A stretch of DNA of 42,382 nucleotides from a bacterium (GTDB lineage: Bacteria; Myxococcota_A; UBA9160; SZUA-336). Below, piece by piece: positions 16,848 to 26,155 of this stretch (the stretch's first letter is position 1; every line of letters begins with the position of its first letter). Location of the stretch: assembly GCA_024226335.1 (NCBI GenBank), contig JAAELY010000079.1:1-42382 (forward strand), read 5' to 3'. A program made the position numbers and the translations under genes. The notes beneath the pieces are model-generated. The model had not been told where the DNA came from, ran no database searches, and worked only from the letters and a program-made list of their open reading frames with translations.

Positions 16848-16899
16848 GGCTGCCTAGCATCCCGTGGGCTGCTAGCGTCCCGTGGGCTGCTAGCGTCCG
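16848..16899. repeat. Short tandem repeat between convergent genes
   Basis: Nearly three copies of an 18-19 base unit: GGCTGCCTAGCATCCCGTG (16848-16866), GGCTGCTAGCGTCCCGTG (16867-16884) and a partial GGCTGCTAGCGTCCG (16885-16899). The last copy contains the stop codon of the minus-strand permease gene and the first starts 3 bases after the VOC stop. It could have arisen by slippage. Each unit contains the palindrome GCTAGC or CTAG. Confidence 0.8.
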
Positions 16900-18239
16900 A
16901 TCGCGAAGTAGACGACGAAGAGTACCGCGAGTGTGTAGACGATGGGATGCACTTCTCGGGCGCGACCGGCAAAGAGCTTGACCGTCGCGTAGCTGACGAA
17001 GCCGACCGCGAGACCGTTCGCGATGCTGAAGGTAAAGGGCATCACGAGAAGGCATAGAAACGCGGGCGCCGCCTCGCTGAAATCGTCCCACGGGATGCGC
17101 ACGACGCTGCGGCACATCAGGATGCCGACAGTGATCAGAGCCGGAGCCGTCACGGGGTGGTAGATCTCCGCGCCGCTCGCGACACCGGCCCCGACGGCCG
17201 AGACGAGCGGCAAAGCAAACAGCGATAGAAGGAAGAGGGACGCCGTGACCACACTGGCCAGGCCGGTCCGCGCTCCGACATTTACTCCCGTGGCGCTCTC
17301 GATGTAACAGGTGACCGAGGATGTTCCGAGAAGACCGCCGACCAGGGCGCCGGATGCGTCGACGCTCAACGCCCTTCCGAGTCTCGGGAAGTCCCCGTTC
17401 TCGTCGAGCAGGTTCGCTTCGGCGCCGACGGCGTAGAGCGTTCCCATCGCGTCAAAGAGTGCGAAAAACAGAAGCGTCGCTCCCAGCGGTATGTACTCCG
17501 TTCGCAGCGCTCCGATCAGGTCGATCTGAAGTCCGGGAAGATCCCACGAAGGCAGGGCGAACCAGGCGCCATCCACCCGCACCAGACCCAGCGCCGCACC
17601 TGCGATCGCTGTGATGACCATGCCCCAGAAGATCGCCGCGGCGCCGCCTCGGGCCATCAATCCCAGAGTGACGACGAGACCGAAGACGGCGAGCGTCGCA
17701 TGGGCGGTCGCGAGGTTGCCCATGCGGACCAGCGTCACCGGATCGTCGACGACGATGCCCGATTCCTTCAGGCCGATCAACGCGATGAACAAGCCGATTC
17801 CGACACCTGCTCCGAAACGCAGGGACGGTGGCACCGCCTTCGTCAACGCGTGGCGAACGCCGCTGACCGTCAAGAGCAGGAAGATCAGCGACACGATCAC
17901 CACGAGTCCGAGCCCGGCCTGCCAGGATTGATCGCCCGCGCAGATCGTGTAGGCGAAAAACGCGTTTAGCCCCATGCCCGGTGCGAGTGCGATCGGCAGA
18001 TCGCAGAGAAGACCCATCAAGAACGTTGCGAAGGCGGCGGCGAGTGCGGTGGCGAGAAAAGCTCCGGCGGCGGGCATGCCGCCATCGGCGAGGATCATCG
18101 GATTGACCACGAGGATGTAGGACATCGTCATGAAGGTGGTCAGGCCGCCGAGGACTTCGCGCCTGACGCTCGAGCCTGCCGCCGCTATGCCGAAGAGCGG
18201 TGTTCCAGCGATTCCACTGCCGTTCTCACTCGTTTTCAT
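16890..18239 (-). CDS. NCS2-family purine permease, AzgA type
   Basis: 449 residues, highly hydrophobic, about 12-14 membrane segments. Family marks: GGLTTFMTMSYILVVNPMILADGGMP near the N-terminus, APGMGLNAFFAYTIC, GVGIGLFIALIGLKESGIVV, and SVTCYIESATGVNVGARTGLASVV in the second repeat. These match the AzgA-like branch, which imports adenine, guanine or hypoxanthine with protons, rather than the UraA or XanQ branches. The stop codon lies in a small tandem repeat. Upstream (18240-18436) I see no purine riboswitch-like structure and no good Shine-Dalgarno. It ends convergently with the VOC gene. Confidence 0.9.
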   Translation of the reverse strand: MKTSENGSGIAGTPLFGIAAAGSSVRREVLGGLTTFMTMSYILVVNPMILADGGMPAAGAFLATALAAAFATFLMGLLCDLPIALAPGMGLNAFFAYTICAGDQSWQAGLGLVVIVSLIFLLLTVSGVRHALTKAVPPSLRFGAGVGIGLFIALIGLKESGIVVDDPVTLVRMGNLATAHATLAVFGLVVTLGLMARGGAAAIFWGMVITAIAGAALGLVRVDGAWFALPSWDLPGLQIDLIGALRTEYIPLGATLLFFALFDAMGTLYAVGAEANLLDENGDFPRLGRALSVDASGALVGGLLGTSSVTCYIESATGVNVGARTGLASVVTASLFLLSLFALPLVSAVGAGVASGAEIYHPVTAPALITVGILMCRSVVRIPWDDFSEAAPAFLCLLVMPFTFSIANGLAVGFVSYATVKLFAGRAREVHPIVYTLAVLFVVYFAIGR

Positions 18240-18436
18240 CGTGCTCGATGACCGGATCGAAGCCAGTTCTTCCTGAAAATACTCTCGGGTTCTGGCCGTC
18301 TACAACGAGTATCCCGCGCCCGGGTCGGAATCTACAGGTTCTTCACAGAGTCGACCGCCGACAATCCCAACACGAAGAGTGCTTCGGGTCAAACCGGGTA
18401 CCGATTCGTGAGCCGAAACGGACGGGACCCGTATTG

Positions 18437-19116
18437 CTACTGACATGTGCTTTCGCAGACAACGGGGACTTCGTCCAGGCACTGCTCATACTGTGCTGAG
18501 GTATTCGCATCGCAACTCTGATATGTGCTGGTGCAGACATCATGACAAGGCTGCGGAAGGGGTAGAATGGTGCAGGCCGAATGGCATGATTGGTCGGCGA
18601 TTGAACAGACACTATCGCCCAATCCCTTCGCGGAATTGCAATCGTTGGTCTCAAAGAATGTGCATCCGGCTATGCAATTGCAGCGTCTCGCGCAAACGTT
18701 GAAATCAGTTTCCCAGAGGCGGGTACAGGTATTCATCGCCGTATCGACGATCTTCATGCAAGTCGTCTTTTGCGCGGAGCAGACCTGCAGGCAGGTTGTG
18801 TTTCCCGCACAAGCGCTCTCGCAAGTGGCGTTCTGGTCTAGACAGATCTGAGTTGCGGTGGATTGATTGGTCAAGCATTCATCTTCGGCGAGTGTCTGCA
18901 ACCCAGAACAGCTTTCGCTGCAGGTCTCCTCGGTGCAGTCCGCTTTACAGCCATCGCCCGGCAGCAGGTTTCCGTCGTCGCAGACTTCGGGCGATGCGAG
19001 CGTTCCATCCCCACAGACGGGGCCGACGCGGCCCGTGCAGCCGGATCGGTCTTCCGCGAGAGCGGAAGTCAGAAGGCGAGTGCGAATACCAGTGTCAAAA
19101 GGCGAAACAGGATCAT
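18437..19116 (-). pseudogene. Cysteine-rich secreted protein, frameshifted in the signal peptide
   Basis: The main frame encodes about 210 residues with about 32 cysteines. It has CGDGTLASPEVCDDGNLLPGDGCKADC, the DUF4215/TIGR02232 myxococcal cysteine-rich repeat, then repeated CxxxC units (CESACAGNTTCLQVCSAQKTTC). This is typical of disulfide-rich surface proteins. The gene seems to start in another frame: ATG at 19116 has TGGAG 6 nt upstream and encodes MILFRLLTLVFALAF, a good signal peptide core, then hits TGA at 19071. The mature frame just there reads LLTSALAEDRSGC, which would complete the signal with an ALA-ED cleavage site. A single-base insertion or a two-base deletion in the codons around 19072-19080 would join them. 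So this is a frameshift mutation, an assembly error, or recoding. In the main frame alone the first ATG (19144) has no signal peptide. Confidence 0.7.
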
Positions 19117-19192
19117 GAGCAACTCCAGAGCGGCAACGCGGCATTCTGCCACACCCCGAATCTCCGCATTGGGGTTTTCTTTTCGCGGCCTG

Positions 19193-19633
19193 CTAGGTCA
19201 GTTGCTGGCGCATCTCCGAACCGACCTTCCGGAAGCCGAATTTCTCGTAGAACGGCTGGTTTCGTTCGGTCGCTTCGACCAGATAGAGGCCGTAGTCGGC
19301 GCAACCGCGTTGCCTGGCTCGATGCACGGTTTCTCTGACCAGCAAACCTCCGACGTCCTTTCCGCGAGCCGCGGGATCGACGATGAGTTCCTCGAGCTGG
19401 CAGTACTCGCCGCCGTAACGCATTGCGAGATTGAAAGAAACCGAGGCGAGTCCCAGCACCACACCATCTTCTTCTGCAACCAGGATTTCGCCCCGCTCCT
19501 GCTCGAGAAGCGCGTCAAACGCAGCACCCGCGGCTGAGTGGATGCTTCCCCCGGCGACCTGGGCGAGAGCGTCGAGTAGTTCGAGGCAACGACTCCGGTC
19601 ACTCTGTGTTGCCATTCGGACTTCGACACTCAT
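19193..19633 (-). CDS. GNAT-family N-acetyltransferase
   Basis: 146 residues with a complete GNAT fold: N-terminal VRMATQSDRSRCLELLDALAQ, the beta4 strand QLEELIVDPAARGKDVGGLLVRETVHRARQRGC carrying the acetyl-CoA pyrophosphate loop (Q/RxxGxG/A pattern, here ARGKDVGG), and NQPFYEKFGFRKVGSEMRQQL at the end. It transfers an acetyl group from acetyl-CoA to an amine; the acceptor is not predictable. AAGGAG lies 6 nt before the ATG. It sits 33 nt behind a TauD-type dioxygenase gene on the same strand and may share its transcript. Confidence 0.88.
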   Translation of the reverse strand: MSVEVRMATQSDRSRCLELLDALAQVAGGSIHSAAGAAFDALLEQERGEILVAEEDGVVLGLASVSFNLAMRYGGEYCQLEELIVDPAARGKDVGGLLVRETVHRARQRGCADYGLYLVEATERNQPFYEKFGFRKVGSEMRQQLT

Positions 19634-19666
19634 CGTCGACTCCTTGGGATTGGGATACGAGCTATT

Positions 19667-20560
19667 TCAGGCGCTGGGTCGGGATTTGCCGAGGATCGAA
19701 ACCCGCCCCCCGATCCTGGAGTGAGGGTAGTAGTCCCAGATCGCGTGATGCTGCGTGGAGATGTTGTCCCAGAACGTGAGGGTCTTTGCTTTCCAGTGCA
19801 CGCGACAGGTGATCTTCGGGGTCGAACTGATGTGGCGGAACAGCAGTTCCAGAACCGCGCGGCTCTCGGCCCCGCTGAGACCCACGATACGAGTGGTGAA
19901 GCCGCTGTTCACATAGAGCAGCTTGCGGCCCGTCTCCGGGTGCCGCACCACGACAGGATGCTCGGTGCGCAGGAAGTCCTTGTCCGGTGCGGGCGACCCG
20001 ATGCCCATCGCCAGTTGTTCGGAGTAGGGCCCGGCACCGTCGTGGATCGCCGTCAAGCCTTCGAGGAAGTTCTTCATCGGCTGGGAAAGCAACTCGTAGG
20101 CCTGGTTCATATCCGCGAACAGCGTATCGCCGCCACCACATTCGGGGATCTCGCGGATATAGAGCATGGAACCCCACAACGGAATCTCTTCGCAGCTCAC
20201 ATCGGCGTGCCAGCCGTCCCCGGCGGTGAAAGGTGATTCGGCGTTGGTGTGCACGGGCAGGATTTCGGGATGCGACATCTTCGCACCGCGCAGTTGCGGG
20301 TGGACGTGAAGGGGGCCGAAGCGCGCACCGAAGTCCTTGTGTTGTGCGGCGTCCAGTTCCTGTTCGGGAAAGACCAGCACCATCCAGTCGCGTAGGGCCC
20401 GGCGGATTTCCTTCTCCTGCTCTTCCGAGAGAGGTGCAGAAAGATCGATGCCTCGGATCTCCGCACCGATGTGAGGCGTGAGGGTCTCGATCTCAAAGCA
20501 CTTGAATTCGAGATCGCGATCCGGAACTGCGATGCGTCCGGGCTTGTGTTCGAGGGGCAT
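19667..20560 (-). CDS. TauD/TfdA-family Fe(II)/2-oxoglutarate dioxygenase
   Basis: 297 residues, close to the family length (about 280-300). The iron triad is visible: His118 and Asp120 in GWHADVSC, and the distal His271 in WDNISTQHHA. An Arg near 282 (PHSRIGGRV) can hold 2-oxoglutarate. The N-terminal HIGAEIRGIDLSAPLS is the usual TauD opening. The enzyme couples decarboxylation of 2-oxoglutarate to hydroxylation, often desulfonating or ether-cleaving the substrate; there is no neighbour that tells which. The ATG at 20560 follows AGGGAG by 6 nt. A longer frame to 20650 lacks such a site. A GNAT gene follows on the same strand. Confidence 0.92.
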   Translation of the reverse strand: MPLEHKPGRIAVPDRDLEFKCFEIETLTPHIGAEIRGIDLSAPLSEEQEKEIRRALRDWMVLVFPEQELDAAQHKDFGARFGPLHVHPQLRGAKMSHPEILPVHTNAESPFTAGDGWHADVSCEEIPLWGSMLYIREIPECGGGDTLFADMNQAYELLSQPMKNFLEGLTAIHDGAGPYSEQLAMGIGSPAPDKDFLRTEHPVVVRHPETGRKLLYVNSGFTTRIVGLSGAESRAVLELLFRHISSTPKITCRVHWKAKTLTFWDNISTQHHAIWDYYPHSRIGGRVSILGKSRPSA

Positions 20561-20683
20561 GCTCGTCTCCCTTGCGGACCAGATGGCGGAATCTGCTCCG
20601 CCACTGCCGCCAGCATACCTCAGGGCCGAGTACGGTACGCGGGCCTGCACATGCAGCGACTCGGCTGAGCCGCCGTGCGCGGA

Positions 20684-21541
20684 TCAGCCTCCCGTTGAGC
20701 TCGGCAACATCTGCCAGCTGGCGATGTACTCGGTGCCTTCCAGGCTCGGCGCCGGGGAGCGTCGGGAGAACTCGCCCTTGCAACCAGCTTCGGCGGTCGC
20801 CAGGTCGAAGTGACACATCGCGATACCCATATCGACCATCTGAAGATCGATGCCGCGCATCATTTCGTTGTAGCGAGGTGTGCGCTCGAGATGGAAATCG
20901 AAGCACCCCGCATCGCGCTCGATGATTCTCCAGGGCTGCTTGTTGCTCGCAGACGGAGCCAGACGCAAGCAGGCCAGTGCGGCTTCGAAACGTCCCTGTC
21001 TGGGAAGCGGCGTATCGCGGTCCCTGAGGAAGAATATCGACTCCCAGGGCTTGCGCTGATCCGCGCCCGCCAGCCGTCGCATGATGCGCTCGCGCAGACT
21101 TTTCTGTTTGGTCGCATAACCCACCGGAGTCACCACCGGAATGATCTCGTCTTCCTTCGCGCCCGCGTTGCGGGCGAAGTTTGCCCGGCGAAAGGTTCCA
21201 CCCATCCAGCACGTCCCGAGTCCGAGTCGTGTGGCTTCCAGGATGATCTTCTCGACGCAGTAGCCGACATCCACCCGCGCAGAGGCCGTGTCCGCAATCG
21301 CGGCCACCAGATACAATCGGGCGCCCTTGATGATCCCATAGGTCCCGAGGCTGCGAGCTTCGTCGGTCGCCAGTTCGTCGACGTCGATCATTTCGATGCG
21401 ACACTGGTTGCCCATCGGCCCTGTGCGGTTCTCAGCGATGACCTCTTGCAGGCGGGTTCGCAGTTCGGGGGGCACCGGGCGCTTGGCCTCGTAGGCGCGC
21501 ACGGAGATTCGTTTGGCGGCAATTTGAGTGATCGGATCCAA
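20684..21541 (-). CDS. Nitroreductase-family flavoprotein (TM-nitroreductase type)
   Basis: 285 residues. KRISVRAYEAKRPVPPEL is the FMN-phosphate binding opening, VGYCVEKIILEATRLGLGTCWMGGTF the central signature, and LAPSASNKQPWRII a repeat of the binding motif in the second half. This doubled layout matches the Nitroreductase_TM (TM1586-like) group, where one chain carries both halves. NAD(P)H-dependent reduction of a nitro or quinone compound is the family role; the real substrate is unknown. The start is TTG preceded by GGAGAG at 6 nt. It is divergent from the cyclase-AAA gene with 125 bases between. Confidence 0.87.
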   Translation of the reverse strand: MDPITQIAAKRISVRAYEAKRPVPPELRTRLQEVIAENRTGPMGNQCRIEMIDVDELATDEARSLGTYGIIKGARLYLVAAIADTASARVDVGYCVEKIILEATRLGLGTCWMGGTFRRANFARNAGAKEDEIIPVVTPVGYATKQKSLRERIMRRLAGADQRKPWESIFFLRDRDTPLPRQGRFEAALACLRLAPSASNKQPWRIIERDAGCFDFHLERTPRYNEMMRGIDLQMVDMGIAMCHFDLATAEAGCKGEFSRRSPAPSLEGTEYIASWQMLPSSTGG

Positions 21542-21666
21542 GGTTTTCTCTCCAAGACGTCGAGGTCCGGCCGTGACCGAGACAGGTTCAGCGGCGCCAG
21601 TCTAACAGGTTGGAAAGATCTCCTCCCGTCACCCCGTGACGTACCGGGAAATGAGGGTCTGACATA

Positions 21667-24600
21667 ATGCGATTACCCGAACCGCAGGAGTACTCCGCTA
21701 TCCGCTTTCTCGAGACAGTCCGACGCGCGAAAGCCTACCTGGAGGAACAGGGCCGCGTCTCGCTTCGCGCGCTGAGCCGTGAGTTCGAACTGGACGAGGA
21801 ATCTCTGGCCGATCTGGTCGAGGAACTCGTGGACGTGCAGCAGGTCGCGGCTCGGGAGAGCAAGGTTCTTTCCTGGGTCGGCTCTGCCAGAGCGACTTCC
21901 GGCGAAGAGATGCCGGTGGGTACGGCAAGACCTTCCGCGGAAGCTGCGACTCGACAATCTGGCGGAGCGGAGCGTCGCCAGCTGACGGTCATGTTCTGCG
22001 ACCTCGTGGATTCGACGGATCTCTCTCAACGTCTCGACGTCGAGGATCTGCGCAACATCGTGCGCGCCTACCACGAGTCGGCTTCCCGGGTCGTCGAAGA
22101 TTACGAAGGTCACGTCGCCCAGTATCTGGGGGACGGCCTGTTGATCTATTTCGGCTATCCGCAAGCCCGCGAAGATGCCGCGGAGCGTGCCGTCCGAGCG
22201 GGGCGCGAGATTCTCACGGCGCTCGTCCGCTTGAACAGCACACTCGATTCGCAACACCGCATCCGCCTTTCCGTCCGGATCGGTATCCACACGGGTCCGG
22301 TCGTAGTCGGAGAGATGGGAGGCGGTGCGAAGAGCGAGACGCTTGCACTCGGTGACACCACGAACATCGCAGCGCGTCTTCAGGCAATCGCCAAGGCCGA
22401 CACGGTGGTGGTCAGTGGCGCTACTCTGCGGCTGGTCCGGGGAAAGTTCTCGACGAAGGATCTCGGCACTCCGGAACTGAAGGGGATCACCGAACCGATC
22501 CACGCGTATTCCGTACTGCGCTCGTCCCGCATTCATGGTCAGCTCGACGTGGATCCGCGCAAGCTCACTCCGCTGGTGGGACGTGACCAGGAGCTGGGAT
22601 TGCTGCTCGAACGCTGGGATAAGGTCGAGGAGGGCGAAGGGCAGGCGGTGTTCCTGTCGGGCGAAGCCGGCCTCGGGAAGACACGGCTGTTTCGAGCGTT
22701 CCGCGAGCGGATGGCCGACACGCCCCACGGCTGGCTCGAATGTCGTTGCTCGCCCTACACACAGAGGACCGCCTTCCAGCCCGTGATCGATCTTCTCGAG
22801 CAGGAAATGGGTTTTCAGAGCGGAGACGATCCCGAGACGAAGCTCGCGCGTCTCGAAGAAGGCGTAGCGGCTGCCGGTCTTTCCGTTGCAGAGGCACTGC
22901 CGTTGCTCGCACCACTGCTCTCGTTGTCCCTCCCGGATCGCGTGGCCTCCGTCGAGTATTCCCGCGAGCTTCAACGCAAGAAGACCATCGAGGCACTGGT
23001 CGCCTGCGTCTTCGGGCTCGCCGAGTCGCAGCCGCTGGTGTTGCTGGTCGAGGACCTCCACTGGTGCGATGCATCCACGCTCGAGCTTCTGGGTTGGTTT
23101 CTCGAACAGAACGCCACCGCAAGAGTCCTGACGCTGATGAGCTTTCGGCCCGACTTCGAGCCGCCCTGGCCGGTGCGCTCTCACATCACACCACTTGCGG
23201 TAAAGCGGCTGTCCCGCCGCCAGGCCACGAACATGGTCGGTCGCATGACTCGCGACGTGCCGTTGCCCACTGCGGTGATCGAACGCGTCGTGGAGCGCGC
23301 CGATGGTGTGCCGCTCTTCGTGGAAGAACTCACGAAGATGGTATTGGAGTCGGGTCTGGTCGAGGAACGAGAGAGTCGCTACGAGCTCACGGGATCGATT
23401 GCGGAACTCGCCGTGCCGGCCACGCTCCAGGACTCGCTGATGGCGCGTCTCGATCGACTCGACGAGGGCAAGGAGGTCGCGCAACTCGGCGCCGTTCTCG
23501 GACGCGAGTTCAACTTTGAGTTGTTGCGCAGCGTCTGGCTCGATGAGGAATACCGCCTGCGCGCAGGATTGGTACAACTCGTGGATGCCGAACTTCTTTT
23601 CCAACGGGGAGCGTCGCCCGCGGCCGAGTTCACCTTCAAGCACGCACTGATCCAGGAGACCGCCTACCAGTCACTCCTGCGGAGTGACCGCCAACAGTTT
23701 CACGCGCGCATCGCGCGGGTGCTCGAAGAGCAGTTCCCGGAGCGTGTACGGTTGGAGCCGGAGGTCATCGCATGGCATTGCGATCAGGCCGGGCTTGCCG
23801 AGAAAGCCATCGCGAATTACCAGCGCGCCGGTGAGCAAGCGAGGGAGCGAACGGCGAACGAGGACGCCGTCGGTCACATCCGGCGCGCACTCGAACTGCT
23901 GACGACACTCCCTGAGTCTCTGCAGCGCGACCGGGTGGAGATCGGTCTACAGATGGAGATCGCGGTGCCATTGGGTGTGGCGCGTGGATTTGCTCACCTG
24001 GAATGCCAGGCCGCCTACCAGCGAGCCTACGAGTTGGCCGAGCGGACCGGTGACGCCCCGGAGCTGCCTCGAGCTCTCGTGGGATTGTCGATGACCCACT
24101 ACATACAGGGAGAACTAGCGACTTCGAGAGATCTCGCCGAGCGCGCGCTTGCGGCGGCCGAACCGCGCGGAGACACCAGCAGCCTCGCCTACGCCCATGA
24201 ATCCGTTGGCCAGTCGCTCTACTGGGAGGGCGAGCTCTCCCGCGCCCTTCATCACTTCGAGCGGGCCATTCTTCTCGATGACGGAAGCGATCGCGTTTCA
24301 CTCGCAACTCCCGGGATCGATTGGGAGCCCTGCGTCGTTTCACGCAGCCACGCGGCGCACTGCCACTGGGTACTCGGCCGACCCGATCGCGCCAGGGCGT
24401 TGAGTCTGGAGGCCGTGACCGTCGCCGAGGGAAGAAAGCAGGTGATGAGCCATGCCATCGCCTTTCATTTTGCGAGCTTGATCAACGCGCTGCGCGGCGA
24501 GTACGCACTGACCCTGCAAAGCACCGAGGAACACATCGCGTTGTGCGAAAGGCTCGGCTTTCCCGTCTATCTCGGTCTGGGCCGGACGTATCGAGGTTGG

Positions 24601-25092
24601 GCGCGAGCCCACCTGGGAGAGGCCGATGAAGGCATCGCGGAGATGCAGCGCGGAATCGTCGAGGTCGCGGGAACCGGCGGCAAGATCGGAGCGGGCGAGG
24701 GGATGAGCATGTTTGGCGAGGTTCTGTTGTCCGTCGGACGCGGCGAAGAGGCTCGAGGGGCTCTCGGAATTGGCAGTTCCCTATCCGAACAAAACGGTGA
24801 GCACCTGTGGGACGTCGAACTGCGCAGGCTACAGGCCGAGATCCTCCTGGACGTGGACGACGCTTCGACCGAGGCCGAAGGCCTGTTTCAAGAAGCGTTG
24901 GAGATCGCGAGGAATCAAAAGGCAAAGTCCTGGGAGTTGCGCGCCGCCACGGGGCTCGCGCGGCTGTGGCAGCGCCAGGGCAGGAAATTCGAAGCTCGCG
25001 ACCTTCTCGCTCCCGTCCACGGCTGGTTCAGCGAGGGCCTGGACACGCGAGATCTGAAGGATGCAAAGGCGTTGCTGGAGCAACTGGCGTAG
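21667..25092 (+). CDS. Class III nucleotide cyclase-AAA ATPase-TPR signalling protein
   Basis: 1141 residues with three modules. Residues 10-70 form a helical winged-helix-like segment (VSLRALSREFELDEESLADLVEELV). Residues 104-280 are a class III adenylate/guanylate cyclase domain: metal-binding Asp112 (MFCDLVDST) and Asp156 (QYLGDGLLIYFGYP), then RIGIHTGPVVVGEMGG and the GDTTNIAARLQ transition-state motif. From about 300 to 720 is an AAA/STAND-type ATPase with Walker A GEAGLGKTR (about 331-340) and Walker B LVLLVEDLHWCD (about 456-467). The rest is TPR-like helical repeats. The whole layout is known from myxobacterial, mycobacterial and proteobacterial proteins that link cyclic nucleotide synthesis to a protein-binding STAND switch. 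The ATG has GAGGGT about 10 nt upstream. The signal sensed is unknown. Confidence 0.92.
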   Translation: MRLPEPQEYSAIRFLETVRRAKAYLEEQGRVSLRALSREFELDEESLADLVEELVDVQQVAARESKVLSWVGSARATSGEEMPVGTARPSAEAATRQSGGAERRQLTVMFCDLVDSTDLSQRLDVEDLRNIVRAYHESASRVVEDYEGHVAQYLGDGLLIYFGYPQAREDAAERAVRAGREILTALVRLNSTLDSQHRIRLSVRIGIHTGPVVVGEMGGGAKSETLALGDTTNIAARLQAIAKADTVVVSGATLRLVRGKFSTKDLGTPELKGITEPIHAYSVLRSSRIHGQLDVDPRKLTPLVGRDQELGLLLERWDKVEEGEGQAVFLSGEAGLGKTRLFRAFRERMADTPHGWLECRCSPYTQRTAFQPVIDLLEQEMGFQSGDDPETKLARLEEGVAAAGLSVAEALPLLAPLLSLSLPDRVASVEYSRELQRKKTIEALVACVFGLAESQPLVLLVEDLHWCDASTLELLGWFLEQNATARVLTLMSFRPDFEPPWPVRSHITPLAVKRLSRRQATNMVGRMTRDVPLPTAVIERVVERADGVPLFVEELTKMVLESGLVEERESRYELTGSIAELAVPATLQDSLMARLDRLDEGKEVAQLGAVLGREFNFELLRSVWLDEEYRLRAGLVQLVDAELLFQRGASPAAEFTFKHALIQETAYQSLLRSDRQQFHARIARVLEEQFPERVRLEPEVIAWHCDQAGLAEKAIANYQRAGEQARERTANEDAVGHIRRALELLTTLPESLQRDRVEIGLQMEIAVPLGVARGFAHLECQAAYQRAYELAERTGDAPELPRALVGLSMTHYIQGELATSRDLAERALAAAEPRGDTSSLAYAHESVGQSLYWEGELSRALHHFERAILLDDGSDRVSLATPGIDWEPCVVSRSHAAHCHWVLGRPDRARALSLEAVTVAEGRKQVMSHAIAFHFASLINALRGEYALTLQSTEEHIALCERLGFPVYLGLGRTYRGWARAHLGEADEGIAEMQRGIVEVAGTGGKIGAGEGMSMFGEVLLSVGRGEEARGALGIGSSLSEQNGEHLWDVELRRLQAEILLDVDDASTEAEGLFQEALEIARNQKAKSWELRAATGLARLWQRQGRKFEARDLLAPVHGWFSEGLDTRDLKDAKALLEQLA

Positions 25093-25105
25093 CCAGCGGC
25101 CCGCT

Positions 25106-25969
25106 TCACGTCGAGGCGAGTTCGCTCGCCGGATCGCCTGCAATTCGCGTGTGCTTCATCAGCCTGAGTTCTCCGTGGTCATACGGTCGGGCACGATGCA
25201 GTAGACAGCGATTGTCCCAGATGGCGACATCCCCCACCGACCAATGGTGTTCATAGACGCGCGGGGGCTGGCACGCGAACTCGGCCAGTTCTTCGAGCAG
25301 CCGCTCGGATTCTTTCGCTTCGAGACCCGGGATGCCGTAGGCGTGTCGGCCGATCAGCAACGAAGGGCGTCCCGTAACGGGATGGATCTTGACGAGTGGA
25401 CGCAGGGGAGGCGGATCGTCGTGGAAGCCGTATCCGGGAATCGCGCCGTTAATCCGGGCGGGAGTGTGGCCGATCTTGGCCTGGCTGTAGTGCAGCGAGT
25501 GATAGGCGGATAGCTCCGCGATTTTCGTCCGGGTGGGATCGTCGAGCGCATCGTAGGCGGCCCGCATGTCCGCCCATTCGGTTCCCCCGCCCGTGCTGGG
25601 TACCACGTGAGCCGAGAACACGGCTCCCTTGGCCGCCAGGGGCATGTAGGAACTGTCGACGTGCCAGCCCTCGGTTCCCCGCAGTACCTCCATGACGGCA
25701 TCGCCCTCCGGCCGCAGGCTCCCATCGCGCCGCTGATTGGTCATGTACACGAGTTCCTGACCATTCATGATCTCGATCTCGCCGAAGTGCCGCGCAAAGG
25801 CGATCTGATCGGCCTCGCTCAGGTGCTGTCCGGGGAAGATCAAGAGAGCGAACTCGAAGAACGCCGACTCGATCGCCGACCAGTCGACGTCGTCGAGGGA
25901 AGAGAGGTCGACATCCGCCACAACGGCTCCAAGGGTTGCGTCGATCGGATCGAGAATCAGTCCACCCAT
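25106..25969 (-). CDS. TauD/TfdA-family dioxygenase, TfdA-like
   Basis: 287 residues with the Fe(II) triad His103 and Asp105 (EGWHVDSSYM) and His258 (WDNRCLLHRA), and Arg275 for 2-oxoglutarate (MKHTRI). WDNRCLLHRA and SAHVVPSTGGGTEWADMRAAYDAL match the TfdA side of the family (2,4-D and similar alpha-ketoglutarate-dependent ether or acid hydroxylases) better than TauD. AAGGGAG stands 5 nt before the ATG. The gene is convergent with the cyclase gene (13 nt apart) and divergent from the LLM oxidoreductase. It is not closely similar to the dioxygenase at 19667-20560, so this is not a recent duplication. Confidence 0.92.
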   Translation of the reverse strand: MGGLILDPIDATLGAVVADVDLSSLDDVDWSAIESAFFEFALLIFPGQHLSEADQIAFARHFGEIEIMNGQELVYMTNQRRDGSLRPEGDAVMEVLRGTEGWHVDSSYMPLAAKGAVFSAHVVPSTGGGTEWADMRAAYDALDDPTRTKIAELSAYHSLHYSQAKIGHTPARINGAIPGYGFHDDPPPLRPLVKIHPVTGRPSLLIGRHAYGIPGLEAKESERLLEELAEFACQPPRVYEHHWSVGDVAIWDNRCLLHRARPYDHGELRLMKHTRIAGDPASELAST

Positions 25970-26155
25970 GCTCGCTCCCTTCTGTTCAGGACCTGGCGAA
26001 GTCCACGTCGCATGCGTCTAGCCTACTCCAGAAGTGTTTCCGGCGGAAAGTCCACTCGTTCGACGCTTCCCCCGCGCGCGGTCATACTCCAAATAGGATC
26101 GTGAATTCGCATGCGGCCCGGGACATCTGGCACGGGCCCGCGGCGGGAGGAACGG

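Noticed and set aside
18240-18436. Possible purine riboswitch upstream of the permease
   Set aside because: No three-way junction sequence pattern or conserved purine-binding core is visible.
21673-23643. 656-codon frame antisense to the cyclase-AAA gene
   Set aside because: Long because of GC-rich codon bias. The plus-strand protein has all expected motifs, whereas this one has none.
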